A DNA stretch of 64,000 nt from Phycisphaerae bacterium (GTDB taxonomy: Bacteria > Planctomycetota > Phycisphaerae > SM23-33). The notes beneath the pieces are model-generated. The model searched no databases and had not been told where the DNA came from. It worked only from the letters and a program-made list of their open reading frames with translations. The translations under genes were made by a program, and so were the position numbers. Of the stretch, positions 1 to 8,450 are shown piece by piece. The stretch covers positions 1-64,000 of the forward strand of contig WRDM01000004.1 of NCBI GenBank assembly GCA_009783465.1, written 5' to 3'. Positions within the stretch are counted from its first letter, which is position 1; each line of letters begins with the position of its first letter.

Positions 1-156
1 GCCGAGGACGAGCCAGGCCAGGAGGCCGAAGCAGCCGATGCATCGCATCGGCGATGCAGGCCGACGCCGCATGGCGATGCCGCAGGCAGGCCAGCAGTCA
101 CCACGCAAGCTGGAACCGCTCTAGAGGATTGTCGTACTGAAACGAAAAATCCTTAA
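1..156 (+). CDS. Possible C-terminal tail of a gene cut by the window edge
   Basis: Frame 1 is open from the first base to a TAA at 154-156, giving about 51 codons that begin with an acidic stretch (AEDEPGQEAEAADA). The last codons lie in a family I repeat, as for other gene ends in this window. No domain is recognisable, and this could equally be non-coding GC-rich sequence that happens to be open. Confidence 0.2.
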   Translation, partial: AEDEPGQEAEAADASHRRCRPTPHGDAAGRPAVTTQAGTALEDCRTETKNP

Positions 157-205
157 ATCCTTTAATCCGTGTAATCCCGCTCGGTCTTCGCGAAGTCGAA
201 AAGAC
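128..205. repeat. Family I repeat, right arm only
   Basis: This stretch carries near-tandem AATCC-type units followed by CCCGCTCGGTCTTCGCGAAG. It matches the right arm of the complete inverted repeat at 41258-41386, but the left arm is missing here. Confidence 0.6.
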
Positions 206-218
206 ATAGATATGGCGA

Positions 219-256
219 CTGGAACGTTCTACAGCGCAAACCGGCAAGCCAGATCC
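219..256. repeat. Family B palindrome, right arm only
   Basis: AACGTTCTACAGCGCAAACC and the following GGCAAGCC match the right arm of the family B hairpins such as 46265-46356. The rest of bases 206-338 shows no gene. Confidence 0.55.
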
Positions 257-338
257 ACATCACTCGCCACTCCTCCCTCGCCACCGCCGTTTTTCGTGGT
301 ATAATGTCGCCTCGTTTTCATGAGATCATGAGGAACTT

Positions 339-1637
339 ATGCGACGTGACATTGTTCATAGCGGCGCCAAGAATTTGTCGTACGCGATCCGCGAGATTGT
401 GCAGATCGGGTACACGATGCAGGAACTTGGCCAGGAGATTGTCTGGGAGAACATCGGCGACCCGATTCAGAAGGGCGAGAAGCTCGCGCCGTGGATCAAG
501 CAGGCGTTGTTCGACGTGGCCAGCGAGGAGCGGTCCTGGGGCTACTGCGACACGGCGGGCGTGAAGGCGACGCGGCAGTTTTTGTCCGCCAAGGTCAACG
601 AGCGTCCCGGCGGCGTGCAGATCACGCCCGACGACATCATCTTTTTCAACGGCCTGGGCGACGCGGTGTCCAAGGTGTACAGTTTCATCCGGCGCGAGGC
701 CCGCGTCATCGGCCCGACGCCCGCCTACAGCACACACAGCTCCGCCGAGGCCGCCCACAGCGGGTACGACCACCTGACGTACGAACTCGACCCCGACAAC
801 CACTGGATGCCCGACCTGGACGACCTGCGGATGAAGGTCAAGTACAACGACGCCATCGCGGGCATCCTGCTGATCAATCCCGACAATCCGACCGGCGCCG
901 TCTATCCGCGCGAGGTGCTCGAGGGCATGGTGGCCATCGCGCGGGAGTTCGACCTGTTCGTCATCGCCGACGAAATCTACGCCCACATCGTTTACAACGG
1001 GCACCAGACGCTGCATCTGAGCCAGGTCATCGGCGACGTGCCCGCCATCGCCATGCGCGGCATCAGCAAGGAATTCCCCTGGCCCGGCAGCCGGTGCGGG
1101 TGGATCGAGGTGCTCAACCGCGACAAGGACGCGACGTTCAACACGTACGTCGATTCGCTGCTGGCGAGCAAGCGGCTGGAGGTCTGCTCGACCACCATGC
1201 CGCAACTGTGCATCCCGCCGGTGATCGGCGACGCGCGGTATCCCGGCCATCTGAAGGCCCGTGCGGAGATGTTCGAACGGCGCGCCCGCGAGGCCACCGA
1301 GATTCTCTCGACGGTGCCGGGGGCGCACGTCAATTGTCCGTCGGGCGCGTTTTACATCACGGTGACGTTCGACCCGGCCGCGCTGAGCAACCGACAGACG
1401 CTGGATATCCAAAGCTCCGACGTCCGCGCGATGGTCGAGAAACTCACGCAAACCACGAGCCTCGACGCGCGGTTCGTGTACTACCTGATGGGTTCGACGG
1501 GCATCTGCACGGTGCCGCTGACGGGCTTCTGCTGCAAGCGGCCCGGCTTCCGCGCGACGCTGCTGGAATGCGACGACGAAAAACGGAACTGGACCTTCCA
1601 AACCATCGCCGACGCCATGCGGCGGTATTTGGCGTAG
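339..1637 (+). CDS. Pyridoxal-phosphate aminotransferase, class I/II
   Basis: The 432-residue protein has the fold-type I aminotransferase layout. A substrate-side segment GPTPAYSTHSS is followed by NPDNPTGAVY (cofactor-binding Asn and Pro), DEIYAHIVYNG (Asp contacting the pyridine nitrogen), and GISKEFPWPGSRCGW, where Lys244 is the predicted Schiff-base lysine and the Arg after PGS the phosphate contact. Length is usual for the family. The ATG lies a few bases after GAGGAA. Cytoplasmic transamination of an amino acid is expected, and alanine- or aspartate-type substrates are possible, but the sequence does not fix the substrate. The gene stands alone, with AT-richer non-coding DNA behind it. 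Confidence 0.9.
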   Translation: MRRDIVHSGAKNLSYAIREIVQIGYTMQELGQEIVWENIGDPIQKGEKLAPWIKQALFDVASEERSWGYCDTAGVKATRQFLSAKVNERPGGVQITPDDIIFFNGLGDAVSKVYSFIRREARVIGPTPAYSTHSSAEAAHSGYDHLTYELDPDNHWMPDLDDLRMKVKYNDAIAGILLINPDNPTGAVYPREVLEGMVAIAREFDLFVIADEIYAHIVYNGHQTLHLSQVIGDVPAIAMRGISKEFPWPGSRCGWIEVLNRDKDATFNTYVDSLLASKRLEVCSTTMPQLCIPPVIGDARYPGHLKARAEMFERRAREATEILSTVPGAHVNCPSGAFYITVTFDPAALSNRQTLDIQSSDVRAMVEKLTQTTSLDARFVYYLMGSTGICTVPLTGFCCKRPGFRATLLECDDEKRNWTFQTIADAMRRYLA

Positions 1638-2021
1638 GATGGCGGAAAATCCAAAATCCACAGCACGACATGCGAAACAAATTCCAAACGACAAAAAAGA
1701 AAATTCCAACTGACATTTTAGTTGTATTTCGTCGTGATTTTATTATTGTCCCAATCATGGCGTGTTGCGGCGACACGCCTGCTGTTCCTGAGCATTTGTT
1801 TCGCTCTTCAGGAGGAAAGACATGCTCCAACTCGCCCTTCTCCTTATCCGCGTTGCGTGATTTGTATTATCGCGCCTACGAAAGAATCAAGCTTCGAGGA
1901 GTCAACTGGATGAAATGCTAAAGGAGGAGGGGTTATAAGCGTTACCGTAGATGCAACCATTGCTCACCAGCGTAAATAACGAAATGACGTCCGTTTTGTT
2001 TACTTCATCAGGAGAAAAGTT
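1638..2021. other. AT-rich intergenic stretch without a convincing gene
   Basis: About 380 bases are clearly more AT-rich than the surroundings. AGGAGGAAAG at about 1809-1819 precedes an ATG at 1821, but that frame stops after 12 codons. AAATCCAAAATCC near 1650 resembles the repeat-like sequence around 2370-2425. I see no other structure. Confidence 0.4.
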
Positions 2022-2216
2022 ATGGGTAAAAAGAGTTTCTTAAGCAAGTTAAATGATTTATTTGACGACCCACCAGGACCACGCAAACCTCCAAGAAATA
2101 TAGAAAAAGTAAAAGAATATCTGGGAAAAGACAAATCCGACTCACCCCCCTCTGACGGTGGAGATGATTCGGGCGGAGGTGATTCGGATGGAGGCGATCT
2201 CGATCTTGATTGCTAA
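2022..2216 (+). CDS. Small hypothetical protein, lysine-rich head and Gly/Asp-rich tail
   Basis: The 64-residue frame starts at an ATG preceded by AGGAG (spacing about 7), a good ribosome-binding site. The N-terminal half is basic (MGKKSFLSKL, KVKEYLGKDK). The C-terminal half is a Gly/Asp/Ser low-complexity tail ending DLDLDC. There is no signal peptide or membrane segment. The sequence is more AT-rich than most neighbours and is followed by a strong hairpin at 2326-2359. I do not recognise the protein. The ribosome-binding site and terminator favour a real, possibly recently acquired, gene, but chance cannot be excluded. Confidence 0.5.
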   Translation: MGKKSFLSKLNDLFDDPPGPRKPPRNIEKVKEYLGKDKSDSPPSDGGDDSGGGDSDGGDLDLDC

Positions 2217-2325
2217 AGCCATAGAATGATATGGTGAGGGATTGCAGTAGGCACGGACATCTCACCCACGTAATGTCGTCATTGCACTACTCGATCGCAA
2301 ATAAACGAGCCGTTGAAATTATTTT

Positions 2326-2359
2326 GGCGACGCCATACGTTTTGACGCATGGCGTCGCC
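2326..2359. terminator. Strong hairpin, probable bidirectional terminator
   Basis: GGCGACGCCAT at 2326 pairs perfectly with ATGGCGTCGCC at 2349-2359. T-rich DNA lies on both sides (ATTATTTT before, GTTTGGTTTT after). It sits between the convergent small ORF and the minus-strand radical SAM gene ending at 2424. Confidence 0.6.
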
Positions 2360-2423
2360 GTTTGGTTTTGGCATTTGTGCTTTGGGATTTGTTTCGAAAT
2401 TCGGGCTTCGAATTTCTTTTTTG

Positions 2424-4142
2424 TCACGCCGGCCCGTGGCGTGTGGGCGTGATCACGACATCCTCCGCCGGTTGATCGGCGACGTCGCTGTCCGTGCCGA
2501 CCGCCACGCCGTCGGCGACGAGTTTGGCCCAATGTTTGTTGTTGAAAATGCAGCCGGGGTCGCCGGCGTGCAGATGGCCGAAGTACGCGTCCGCGCGGGC
2601 GCGGCACCCGCCGCAGTAATTCTTGAACGCGCACACCTCGCAGTGATGCAGCCGATGGCCTCGGTCGTTGAGCACGTCCCAGAACACGCTGGAGCGGTAA
2701 ATCTCCATCAGCGAGGCCTGCCGGAGATTGCCCATCACGCGGTGCGGCAGATACACGCACGGCGTGACGTTGCCGTTGGGTTCGATGCACACGTACGTAC
2801 GTCCCGCGCCGCACCCACCGAGATACTTCGCCACCACGCGGGCCTTCACGCCGCTGCCGGATCCCGCGTGCGAGCACGCCGCCCGGCCGCTCTCCAACGC
2901 GGCCCCCGCCAAACACACGCGCCCCAACTGCGGGGCCGTCGAAATCACGCCCATGCCGCCCTTCTGCATTTTTTCGTTCAGCAGGGCAAGCAGTTTTTCC
3001 CGCTGCGAGGGCGTGATGTCGCCGCTGACCATTTGCAGCCCGCGGCCGACCGGGATGAAATTGAAGTGCGCGAAACACGACGCGCCGAGATCCTCCTCGG
3101 CGAAGCGGATCATCTCGCCCACCTCGTGGTAATTGCCCTGGTGAACGCACATGGCGATGCCAAGCCGCAGCCCCGGCGTCTTCGTCACCACGCGGGCGCC
3201 CGCGACGGTTTTTTCCCACAGGCCTTTTTGCCCGCGAAAGGCGTCGTGGCGGTCGGCGTGCACGCTGTCGAGGCTGATCTCGACGTACCGCAGGCCGGCC
3301 TCGGCGAACTCGGCGGCGCGGTCGGGCGTCATCGTCGTGCCGTTGGTCGCCATCGTTAGATGCATGCCGTAACTCTTGGCCCGGCGAATGCACGGAACGA
3401 TGTCCTTGCTGATGGACGGCTCGCCGCCGGAAAACGCGAGCATGGGCATGTAGGCGGCGCCCATCTGGTCGATGACGCGAAGTTTTTCGTCGAGCGTCAA
3501 CTCGTCGTTGAGGGCGCTATGTTCGCTGTCCTGGTAGCAGTGCTTGCAGGCGAGGTTGCAGCGGTTGGTGAAATTCCACACGGCAAAGAGCGGCGCGGCG
3601 AATCGCTGCGGCGTGGTCAGACCGAACTCGCCGACGGACCTCGCGACAATCACCAGCCCGCGCACGGTAGGCCGATTCTCCGCCAGCTTGGCGCGAAACG
3701 TTTCGACCGGCGTCTTACCGCGGAAGTGGTCGATAAATCGGTGCAGTGCCCAGTATTTCACTCGCTGCGACAGCGGCGCCTTGGGATTGTGATAGCTGGC
3801 GAGAATGCGTTCCAACGTCGTGCTACGTGACGAGGGCGTCCCGCCCGTGCTACGGCTGATCCGCCGCAGCAGCCACCGGAACGGCCGGCGGCCGAGCCAT
3901 TTCTCCAGCGGGTGGTGATAATCAATCTGGAAAATTTCATCGGTCAACTGATCGCGAAGAGTCTCGCACCCAGCCACATATTGGCCGGAACTCACCTGCC
4001 CGTCGCCGTCGCGATGCGGGTCCTTCCGCGCATCCTGGCTGGGCGGGAACTCATGTACGTACTGCTTGCCCATCGCCGCCGCCGTGGTGTGCTCGCCGGC
4101 GGCGGTGTAGGAACGGTCGTGTTTTTCGGGGGTATTCGTCAT
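2424..4142 (-). CDS. Radical SAM/SPASM-domain protein
   Basis: The 572-residue protein has the radical SAM cluster motif CNLACKHC (Cys195, Cys199, Cys202), GGEPS, and a C-terminal SPASM region rich in cysteines (CIEPNGNVTPCVY, then CEVCAFKNYCGGC) that should hold auxiliary iron-sulfur clusters. This architecture is known in peptide-modifying, haem-synthesis and cofactor-modifying enzymes; which applies here is not visible. The start was set at the ATG at 4142 because the frame upstream runs into family A/B repeat arms. No clear ribosome-binding site is seen. Residues about 96-107 (RSTGGTPSSRST) are encoded by a family C palindrome inserted in frame. It is the third gene of the minus-strand cluster with the Tes-like and COG3581-like genes. 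Confidence 0.85.
   Translation of the reverse strand: MTNTPEKHDRSYTAAGEHTTAAAMGKQYVHEFPPSQDARKDPHRDGDGQVSSGQYVAGCETLRDQLTDEIFQIDYHHPLEKWLGRRPFRWLLRRISRSTGGTPSSRSTTLERILASYHNPKAPLSQRVKYWALHRFIDHFRGKTPVETFRAKLAENRPTVRGLVIVARSVGEFGLTTPQRFAAPLFAVWNFTNRCNLACKHCYQDSEHSALNDELTLDEKLRVIDQMGAAYMPMLAFSGGEPSISKDIVPCIRRAKSYGMHLTMATNGTTMTPDRAAEFAEAGLRYVEISLDSVHADRHDAFRGQKGLWEKTVAGARVVTKTPGLRLGIAMCVHQGNYHEVGEMIRFAEEDLGASCFAHFNFIPVGRGLQMVSGDITPSQREKLLALLNEKMQKGGMGVISTAPQLGRVCLAGAALESGRAACSHAGSGSGVKARVVAKYLGGCGAGRTYVCIEPNGNVTPCVYLPHRVMGNLRQASLMEIYRSSVFWDVLNDRGHRLHHCEVCAFKNYCGGCRARADAYFGHLHAGDPGCIFNNKHWAKLVADGVAVGTDSDVADQPAEDVVITPTRHGPA
3820..3856. repeat. Family C REP-like palindrome inside a gene
   Basis: GAGGGCGTCCCGCCC flanked by GTGCTACG on both sides. 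It lies in frame in the SPASM protein gene and encodes an Arg/Ser/Thr/Gly/Pro linker. Confidence 0.75.
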
Positions 4143-4153
4143 GGCTGTTTTCA

Positions 4154-4230
4154 ACGTTCTACAACGCAAACTGGCAGGGCCTGTGGCCGCTTGCGCCGTA
4201 CATAACACCCTACAGCGCAAAAAGGCAAGC
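4154..4230. repeat. Two partial palindrome arms (families A and B) in tandem
   Basis: A family A right arm (CAACGCAAACTGGCAGGGCC and the following TGTGGCC) is followed by a family B right arm (CTACAGCGCAAAAAGGCAAG) between the two radical SAM genes. Confidence 0.6.
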
Positions 4231-4261
4231 CCTTACGAAACGCTTTTTCGCCCTCGTTTCT

Positions 4262-4298
4262 CCATACCTGCTGGCTACTGGCTATTGGCTACTGGCTG
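4262..4298. repeat. Family D heptamer repeat overlapping a gene end
   Basis: CCATACCTGCTGGCTACTGG and the following units form a (TGGCTAY)n run. It encodes the last residues and stop of the Tes-like gene (ending QKQPVANSQ). Confidence 0.7.
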
Positions 4299-6182
4299 TT
4301 TCTGCGCTGCCGCGTATGCCTTTTCCACCAGCGGTCGGTATTCCGGGCCGCAGTTGTACGAGCAGAACGGGAACACGCCCGCCGGTGTGGAGTACAGAAT
4401 CACGCAGCGTTTGGCGCGTTCGATGTCGTAGTTGTAGCGGTCCTGGAAATGCATGCCCGCGCACAGCAGCGTTTTGTACGTGGATTTCCCGGCCTCGCCT
4501 CGGCCGACGTGTTTGTCCACCAGGCCCTGAAGACTTCGTATGAACAATTTTACCGTCAGGCCCGGCGGAGCGGCCTCGGGACGGAAATGCCGCTTGAACA
4601 TGCGGAAGACCCGCCATTTGTCCAGTGCGGTGGCTTTGCCGTTGCGTCGTTGAATGGCGGCCGCGATGGCGTTCATCTCGCTGAACATGCCCTCGATGTT
4701 GACTACCTGCGGGAACGGGTACGCTTTTTTGTCCGGGCTGACGAGGAAGTACGTGCCCAGCGAGCAGTCGGTGTGGCAGGATGGGCGGATTTTCGTGCTG
4801 CCGGTGAGAGCTTCGAGAATCTGCGCCAGCGGCACGACCACGCTCAGCGGGAACATGTCGCGCTGCACGCTCGCGCCAGACGCCTTGGCGATGCCGTGAC
4901 ACAAATCCCCCAGCGTGTAGCGGCGGGCGGAGAGTTCCTCGGGCGTCATGCGGCCTGTGAAACTCACCGGCTGATAGCTGATGGCCGAGATCGTGTCGAT
5001 ATTTTCGCAGGCGAAGCGGAAGATTTCGCCGACCTGGTCGTCGTTGATTCCTTTGAGAATGGTGGGCACGAGGCAGATTTTCATGCCGAGTTTCCGGCAG
5101 TTTTCGATGGTCGCGACTTTTTTCGCCCAGATGCCCGGATAGTTCCGCGTGTGTTCGTGGGGCTTGTCGCCCACGCCGTCGAACTGGAGGTAGAGCACGT
5201 GCAGACCCGCGTCGTGGGCGGCCTTGGCGAAATCGAAATCGGCCATGCGGATGCCGTTCGTGGCGATCTGGATGTGCGAGAAGCCCATCTCTCGCGCGGT
5301 GGCGACGATTTTGATGAAGTCGGGATGGATGGTCGGTTCACCGCCGGTGAACTGGATGGCCGTGCAGGGCGTCGGGCGCAGGTCGCGGAGCGTCTGGAGT
5401 TGGCGGACGACCTGGTCGAAGTCCGGCTGGCAGACGTAGCCCTGCACACCCGCGTTGGCGAAGCAGATCGGGCAGCGCATGTTACAGCGGTTGGTCAGGT
5501 CGATCTGGGCAAGGCACGCCGACGAGAGGTGCTGATTGCACAGCCCGCAATCCGACGGGCAATTTTTTCCGCCCGTGACCTGTGGAAATTTTTGACCGGG
5601 GTGTTCCTCGAAACTCCACCAGGCCGCCCGGGAGTAGAGCTGTGCGTCGGCGTTGATGCAGTCGCGGAAATAGCCGTGTTCGGGGCAGGTCTTTTCGATC
5701 CAGACGGCCCCGTTTTCCACGAAATATCGACTGAGGATGATGCCGCCGCATTCGGGGCAGAGGCTCTCGACGGTTCGCGGCAGCCGGCGGAGATTCGGGC
5801 GGATCCGCGAGCCGTGAATCGTGCACGAGGCCGAGCCGGGAAAATCGCTCTCGACAGGCGTCCAGATGGCGTCGGCGTGGACTTCGCTCCATCGGCCACA
5901 ACGAGGACAATCGTAGGTCAGCGTGATTTTGCGTAGCACGGGCGTCCCGCCCGTGCTACGGTCGAACACGGCGGCGCACACCTGGCCGCACTGAACGCAC
6001 GTTGCCCGCGTCGCGACGGGCAGCGTTTCGTACAGCGGAGCAAACCGCCGCATCGCCTGCTTGTGGCGGGCCAAGGCTTCGTAGTCCACGGCGGAATGGG
6101 CAGCCAACGCCGCCTTCTGCGGCGCACGAAGATCATCCGTTTCGTACGTTGTCGCCAACATTTCGTCTACAGGCTTATTCAT
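4275..6182 (-). CDS. Radical SAM protein of the MJ0619/Tes (tetraether synthase)-like family
   Basis: The 635-residue protein opens with zinc-ribbon-like cysteine pairs (CVQCGQVC, CPRCGRW, LCPECGG). Then come the family hallmark KTCPEHGYF, the SAM-cluster motif CNMRCPIC (Cys233, Cys237, Cys240), FTGGEPTIHPD, and a Cys-containing tail (CAGMHFQDRYNYD, FCSYNCGPEYRP) typical of MJ0619-like proteins. Characterised archaeal members join lipid chains to make tetraethers; bacterial members are largely uncharacterised. A family C palindrome encodes residues about 74-84 between the first two cysteine pairs, and the C-terminal PVANSQ comes from a family D repeat. Its ATG overlaps the stop of the upstream COG3581-like gene by 4 bases (ATGA), implying coupled translation. 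Function as a lipid-joining enzyme is inference. Confidence 0.8.
   Translation of the reverse strand: MNKPVDEMLATTYETDDLRAPQKAALAAHSAVDYEALARHKQAMRRFAPLYETLPVATRATCVQCGQVCAAVFDRSTGGTPVLRKITLTYDCPRCGRWSEVHADAIWTPVESDFPGSASCTIHGSRIRPNLRRLPRTVESLCPECGGIILSRYFVENGAVWIEKTCPEHGYFRDCINADAQLYSRAAWWSFEEHPGQKFPQVTGGKNCPSDCGLCNQHLSSACLAQIDLTNRCNMRCPICFANAGVQGYVCQPDFDQVVRQLQTLRDLRPTPCTAIQFTGGEPTIHPDFIKIVATAREMGFSHIQIATNGIRMADFDFAKAAHDAGLHVLYLQFDGVGDKPHEHTRNYPGIWAKKVATIENCRKLGMKICLVPTILKGINDDQVGEIFRFACENIDTISAISYQPVSFTGRMTPEELSARRYTLGDLCHGIAKASGASVQRDMFPLSVVVPLAQILEALTGSTKIRPSCHTDCSLGTYFLVSPDKKAYPFPQVVNIEGMFSEMNAIAAAIQRRNGKATALDKWRVFRMFKRHFRPEAAPPGLTVKLFIRSLQGLVDKHVGRGEAGKSTYKTLLCAGMHFQDRYNYDIERAKRCVILYSTPAGVFPFCSYNCGPEYRPLVEKAYAAAQKQPVANSQ
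5932..5961. repeat. Family C REP-like palindrome inside a gene
   Basis: CGTAGCACGGGCG pairs with GCCCGTGCTACG around a short loop. It lies in frame and encodes RSTGGTPV in the Tes-like protein. Confidence 0.8.
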
Positions 6183-7465
6183 GCGAAAAATTTCGGATAC
6201 GCCCGCCGCGTCCGCTTCCTTTTTTGGTAACTCTGCGCCAGCTCCATGAAGATATCCAGGTCACGCTCCATGTTAGAGCTGCTGGAATCAAAATAGAAAT
6301 TTCGTATGGGCATGTCGTCGTGCTCACGGGCGACGGAGTGATAGACGGCCTCCGAGACGATGCCGTTCATGCAACTGAACGGGCTGATGTCGATGATGCC
6401 GTCGGCGCCCTTGCCGTGCAGGTAAATGCCCTTGCCTACCGAGAGCACCATTTCGCCCAGCGCCCCGTCGGCGGGCAGGTAAGGCCAGGCGGGCTTGAGA
6501 ACGTCCTCGTAGACGTCGTGCGGTTCCTCGTAGCCGGCCATGTCGTCGTGGAATGGCGCGAGCAGTTTGTGTTCGTCGCTCCGCTGGACGTGATTTTTCA
6601 ACACCGCGCCCAGCATGGCAAAACTGAACGTCTTGCCGTCGCGCTTGAGCAGCGTCTTCTGCGACCAGTTCGTGTACCACACCCACTCGCCAACGTCCGA
6701 CAGCCACGCCTCGCCACCGTGGGCCTCGATCTTCCGAACGGCTTCGTAGTTGCTGAACGTGTTCATCCGGCAGAAAATCTCGCCCACCACGCCGATCAAC
6801 GGCCGATCCTTCATGTACCGCGCCGGCACGGCATGAAACAAATCCCGCCCCTTCGTCAACGCGTCGACCAGCCTGGCCATGTGCTCGCCCGCGCCCAAAC
6901 CCGGCGTTTCGCACACGCGCTCCACCAGCAGCGACGCCTGCTCGTACGCCTTGTCCGTCTCGCCCTTGGCCGTCTCGTAAGGCCGGGTCTTCAGCAGCAT
7001 CTTCCGCAGCAAATCCCCGCCAACAATCGCCCGCCACAGATACCGCACCATGTTCGACGCGTGGTCGCCCATGCCATCGTACCCGTTCTTGCTGGTGGGC
7101 GAAATGATCGGCACAGAGGTGTGCCCCATCTCGTCGAGCACCTGCCGCAGGTACGGCCCGTACTGGCCGAACCGGCAAGGCCCCTCGGCGGTGGGCATGA
7201 AGAAGGCGGTTTTGTCGGGATCGAATCCCGGCGCCTGGATAATCCGCAAAAAATCGCCCATCGTGATTTTTTCGGGATAACACTCCTCGCCGCTGGTGTA
7301 GAGGCCGCCGAGTTCCAACGTTTTTTCGTTGGAGGGCGGCGTGCAGTGCGCGTCGATCCCGATGGACCGGAACACCGCCGCCATCAACCTCGCGCTGATA
7401 TGCGTCATCCGCGGAATCCACAACGTCCGCCCCGCCAGCTTGTTCTTACTACCCGTCGCAACCAT
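6179..7465 (-). CDS. COG3581-type, 2-hydroxyacyl-CoA dehydratase-related iron-sulfur protein
   Basis: The 428-residue protein has the conserved cysteine blocks of this family: SGEECYPEKITMGDF, AEGPCRFGQYGP, GEIFCRMNTFSN and ISPFSCMNGIVSEA. The cysteines are likely ligands of an Fe-S cluster. Relatives act with an ATP-driven ASKHA activase as low-potential electron-transfer or reductase components, and a domain of this type occurs in the clostridial plasmalogen synthase PlsA. No activase is visible in the window. GAGG about 9 bases upstream supports the ATG at 7465. It is the first gene of a tight operon with the Tes-like gene (4-base overlap), so it may supply electrons to or prepare substrate for that radical enzyme. 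Confidence 0.8.
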   Translation of the reverse strand: MVATGSKNKLAGRTLWIPRMTHISARLMAAVFRSIGIDAHCTPPSNEKTLELGGLYTSGEECYPEKITMGDFLRIIQAPGFDPDKTAFFMPTAEGPCRFGQYGPYLRQVLDEMGHTSVPIISPTSKNGYDGMGDHASNMVRYLWRAIVGGDLLRKMLLKTRPYETAKGETDKAYEQASLLVERVCETPGLGAGEHMARLVDALTKGRDLFHAVPARYMKDRPLIGVVGEIFCRMNTFSNYEAVRKIEAHGGEAWLSDVGEWVWYTNWSQKTLLKRDGKTFSFAMLGAVLKNHVQRSDEHKLLAPFHDDMAGYEEPHDVYEDVLKPAWPYLPADGALGEMVLSVGKGIYLHGKGADGIIDISPFSCMNGIVSEAVYHSVAREHDDMPIRNFYFDSSSSNMERDLDIFMELAQSYQKRKRTRRAYPKFFA

Positions 7466-7577
7466 CCTTGATCCTCAACACGTCTCTCGAATGCGAAATC
7501 AGTCCTCGAACACGAAACACAAGGCCAGAAAGATACCGTAAGCCGCCGGCAAGGTTAAGCGTTTTTTCGTCGTGGAA

Positions 7578-7620
7578 ACAAAACAAGCGACCCGGAGGTT
7601 CCGGGCCGCTCGTTTTGTGT
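7578..7620. terminator. Hairpin terminator behind the acidic lipoprotein gene
   Basis: AAGCGACCCGGA and CCGGGCCGCTCG form a stem with one mismatch around a short loop, flanked on both sides by AAAACAA/TTTTGT runs. It is placed 17 bases after the stop of the minus-strand lipoprotein. Confidence 0.6.
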
Positions 7621-7636
7621 GATTCATACGGCGGGC

Positions 7637-7966
7637 TTAGTCGTCGTTGTCGTCATCGTCGTCATTGTCGGCGTCGTCATCGTCGTCATCGGCGCCATTG
7701 TCGTCGTCATCGTCATCGTCGCCGTCATCGTCGGCCGGGATGTTCGGAACGATCGGGTCGTCGTCAAAGCCGATCGAGCTGTTGGGCCCGTCAATAATGT
7801 CCTTCGGCTCGGCCTTGTCGGCCGGGGCGTTCGCGGGCTTGGCTTCGTTGCCGGCCGGTTTGTCGGCCTTGGCCGGCTTGTTGCCGTCCGTTTCGCCGCT
7901 GCAGCCAACCATCACCAGACCCAGGCCCACCACCAACGTCAATGCAACCAGACTCAGCTTACTCAT
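7637..7966 (-). CDS. Small lipoprotein with poly-aspartate tail
   Basis: The 109-residue protein begins MSKLSLVALTLVVGLG and has a lipobox-like VMVGC at about residues 17-21, so it is probably lipid-anchored. An Ala/Lys/Pro-rich linker follows, then a tail of some 35 residues that is almost only aspartate with a few Asn, Gly and Ala. The start at 7966 is chosen because AAGGAG lies 7 bases upstream; a start 15 bases further up would place this site inside the gene. No known domain. The tail could bind divalent cations such as calcium, but this is speculation from composition. Confidence 0.8.
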   Translation of the reverse strand: MSKLSLVALTLVVGLGLVMVGCSGETDGNKPAKADKPAGNEAKPANAPADKAEPKDIIDGPNSSIGFDDDPIVPNIPADDDGDDDDDDDNGADDDDDDADNDDDDDNDD

Positions 7967-8211
7967 CGTAGCTCCTTTCAAGGATTTCGAGTTTCGCGGC
8001 AGAAAAAACTGTTTCCGCCAACGACCAAATTACAACAAACATGGCGACTCACATAGTAACCGATAATGATTACAGAGGCAATCGCCAAAAAAAGCAACCT
8101 TTTTTTGGCCGGCGAGAAAATCTCGCAGGGAGAGGCCGTTCACCCGGGAGGCTTTTTTTACCACAGAGACACAGAGGACCACAGAGAAGGACGTTGGAAA
8201 CTCGCATAACC

Positions 8212-8313
8212 GTTTTCACCGGCTCGCCTTTTTACGCTGTCGAACGTCCCTCGCACAGGAATGCGTTATCGCGCACGACGTCCCACAACGCAAAAAGGCG
8301 AGCCGGTGAAAAC
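8212..8313. repeat. Family B hairpin
   Basis: GTTTTCACCGGCTCGCCTTT at 8212 pairs with AAAGGCGAGCCGGTGAAAAC ending at 8313, with about 60 bases between the arms. Confidence 0.75.
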
Positions 8314-8344
8314 CATCCCCAGGGCCATCGCATCTAAAAAGTCC

Positions 8345-8450
8345 CGTTTTTAGGCTGTAGACTGTAGGCTGTAGGCGCGACATGCCGTGTCGAAAAATTT
8401 GTCGCAAAAACTGCCGCGACTACAGCCTACAGTCTACAGCCTACAGCCTT
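8345..8450. repeat. Family F heptamer inverted repeat
   Basis: AGGCTGTAGACTGTAGGCTG is a run of CTGTAGR heptamers. Its complement, TACAGCCTACAGTCTACAGC, follows about 45 bases later. Confidence 0.75.

Noticed and set aside
318-1709. Minus-strand frame of 463 codons at the aminotransferase
   Set aside because: The plus strand encodes a complete aminotransferase with cofactor motifs.
7201-7240. TCGAATCCCG resembling a tRNA T-arm
   Set aside because: It lies inside the conserved COG3581-like coding sequence and no cloverleaf can be drawn around it.
7619-8056. Hydrophobic Val/Ile-rich frame opposite the Asp-tail lipoprotein
   Set aside because: The reverse complement of aspartate codons gives Val/Ile, mimicking membrane helices.
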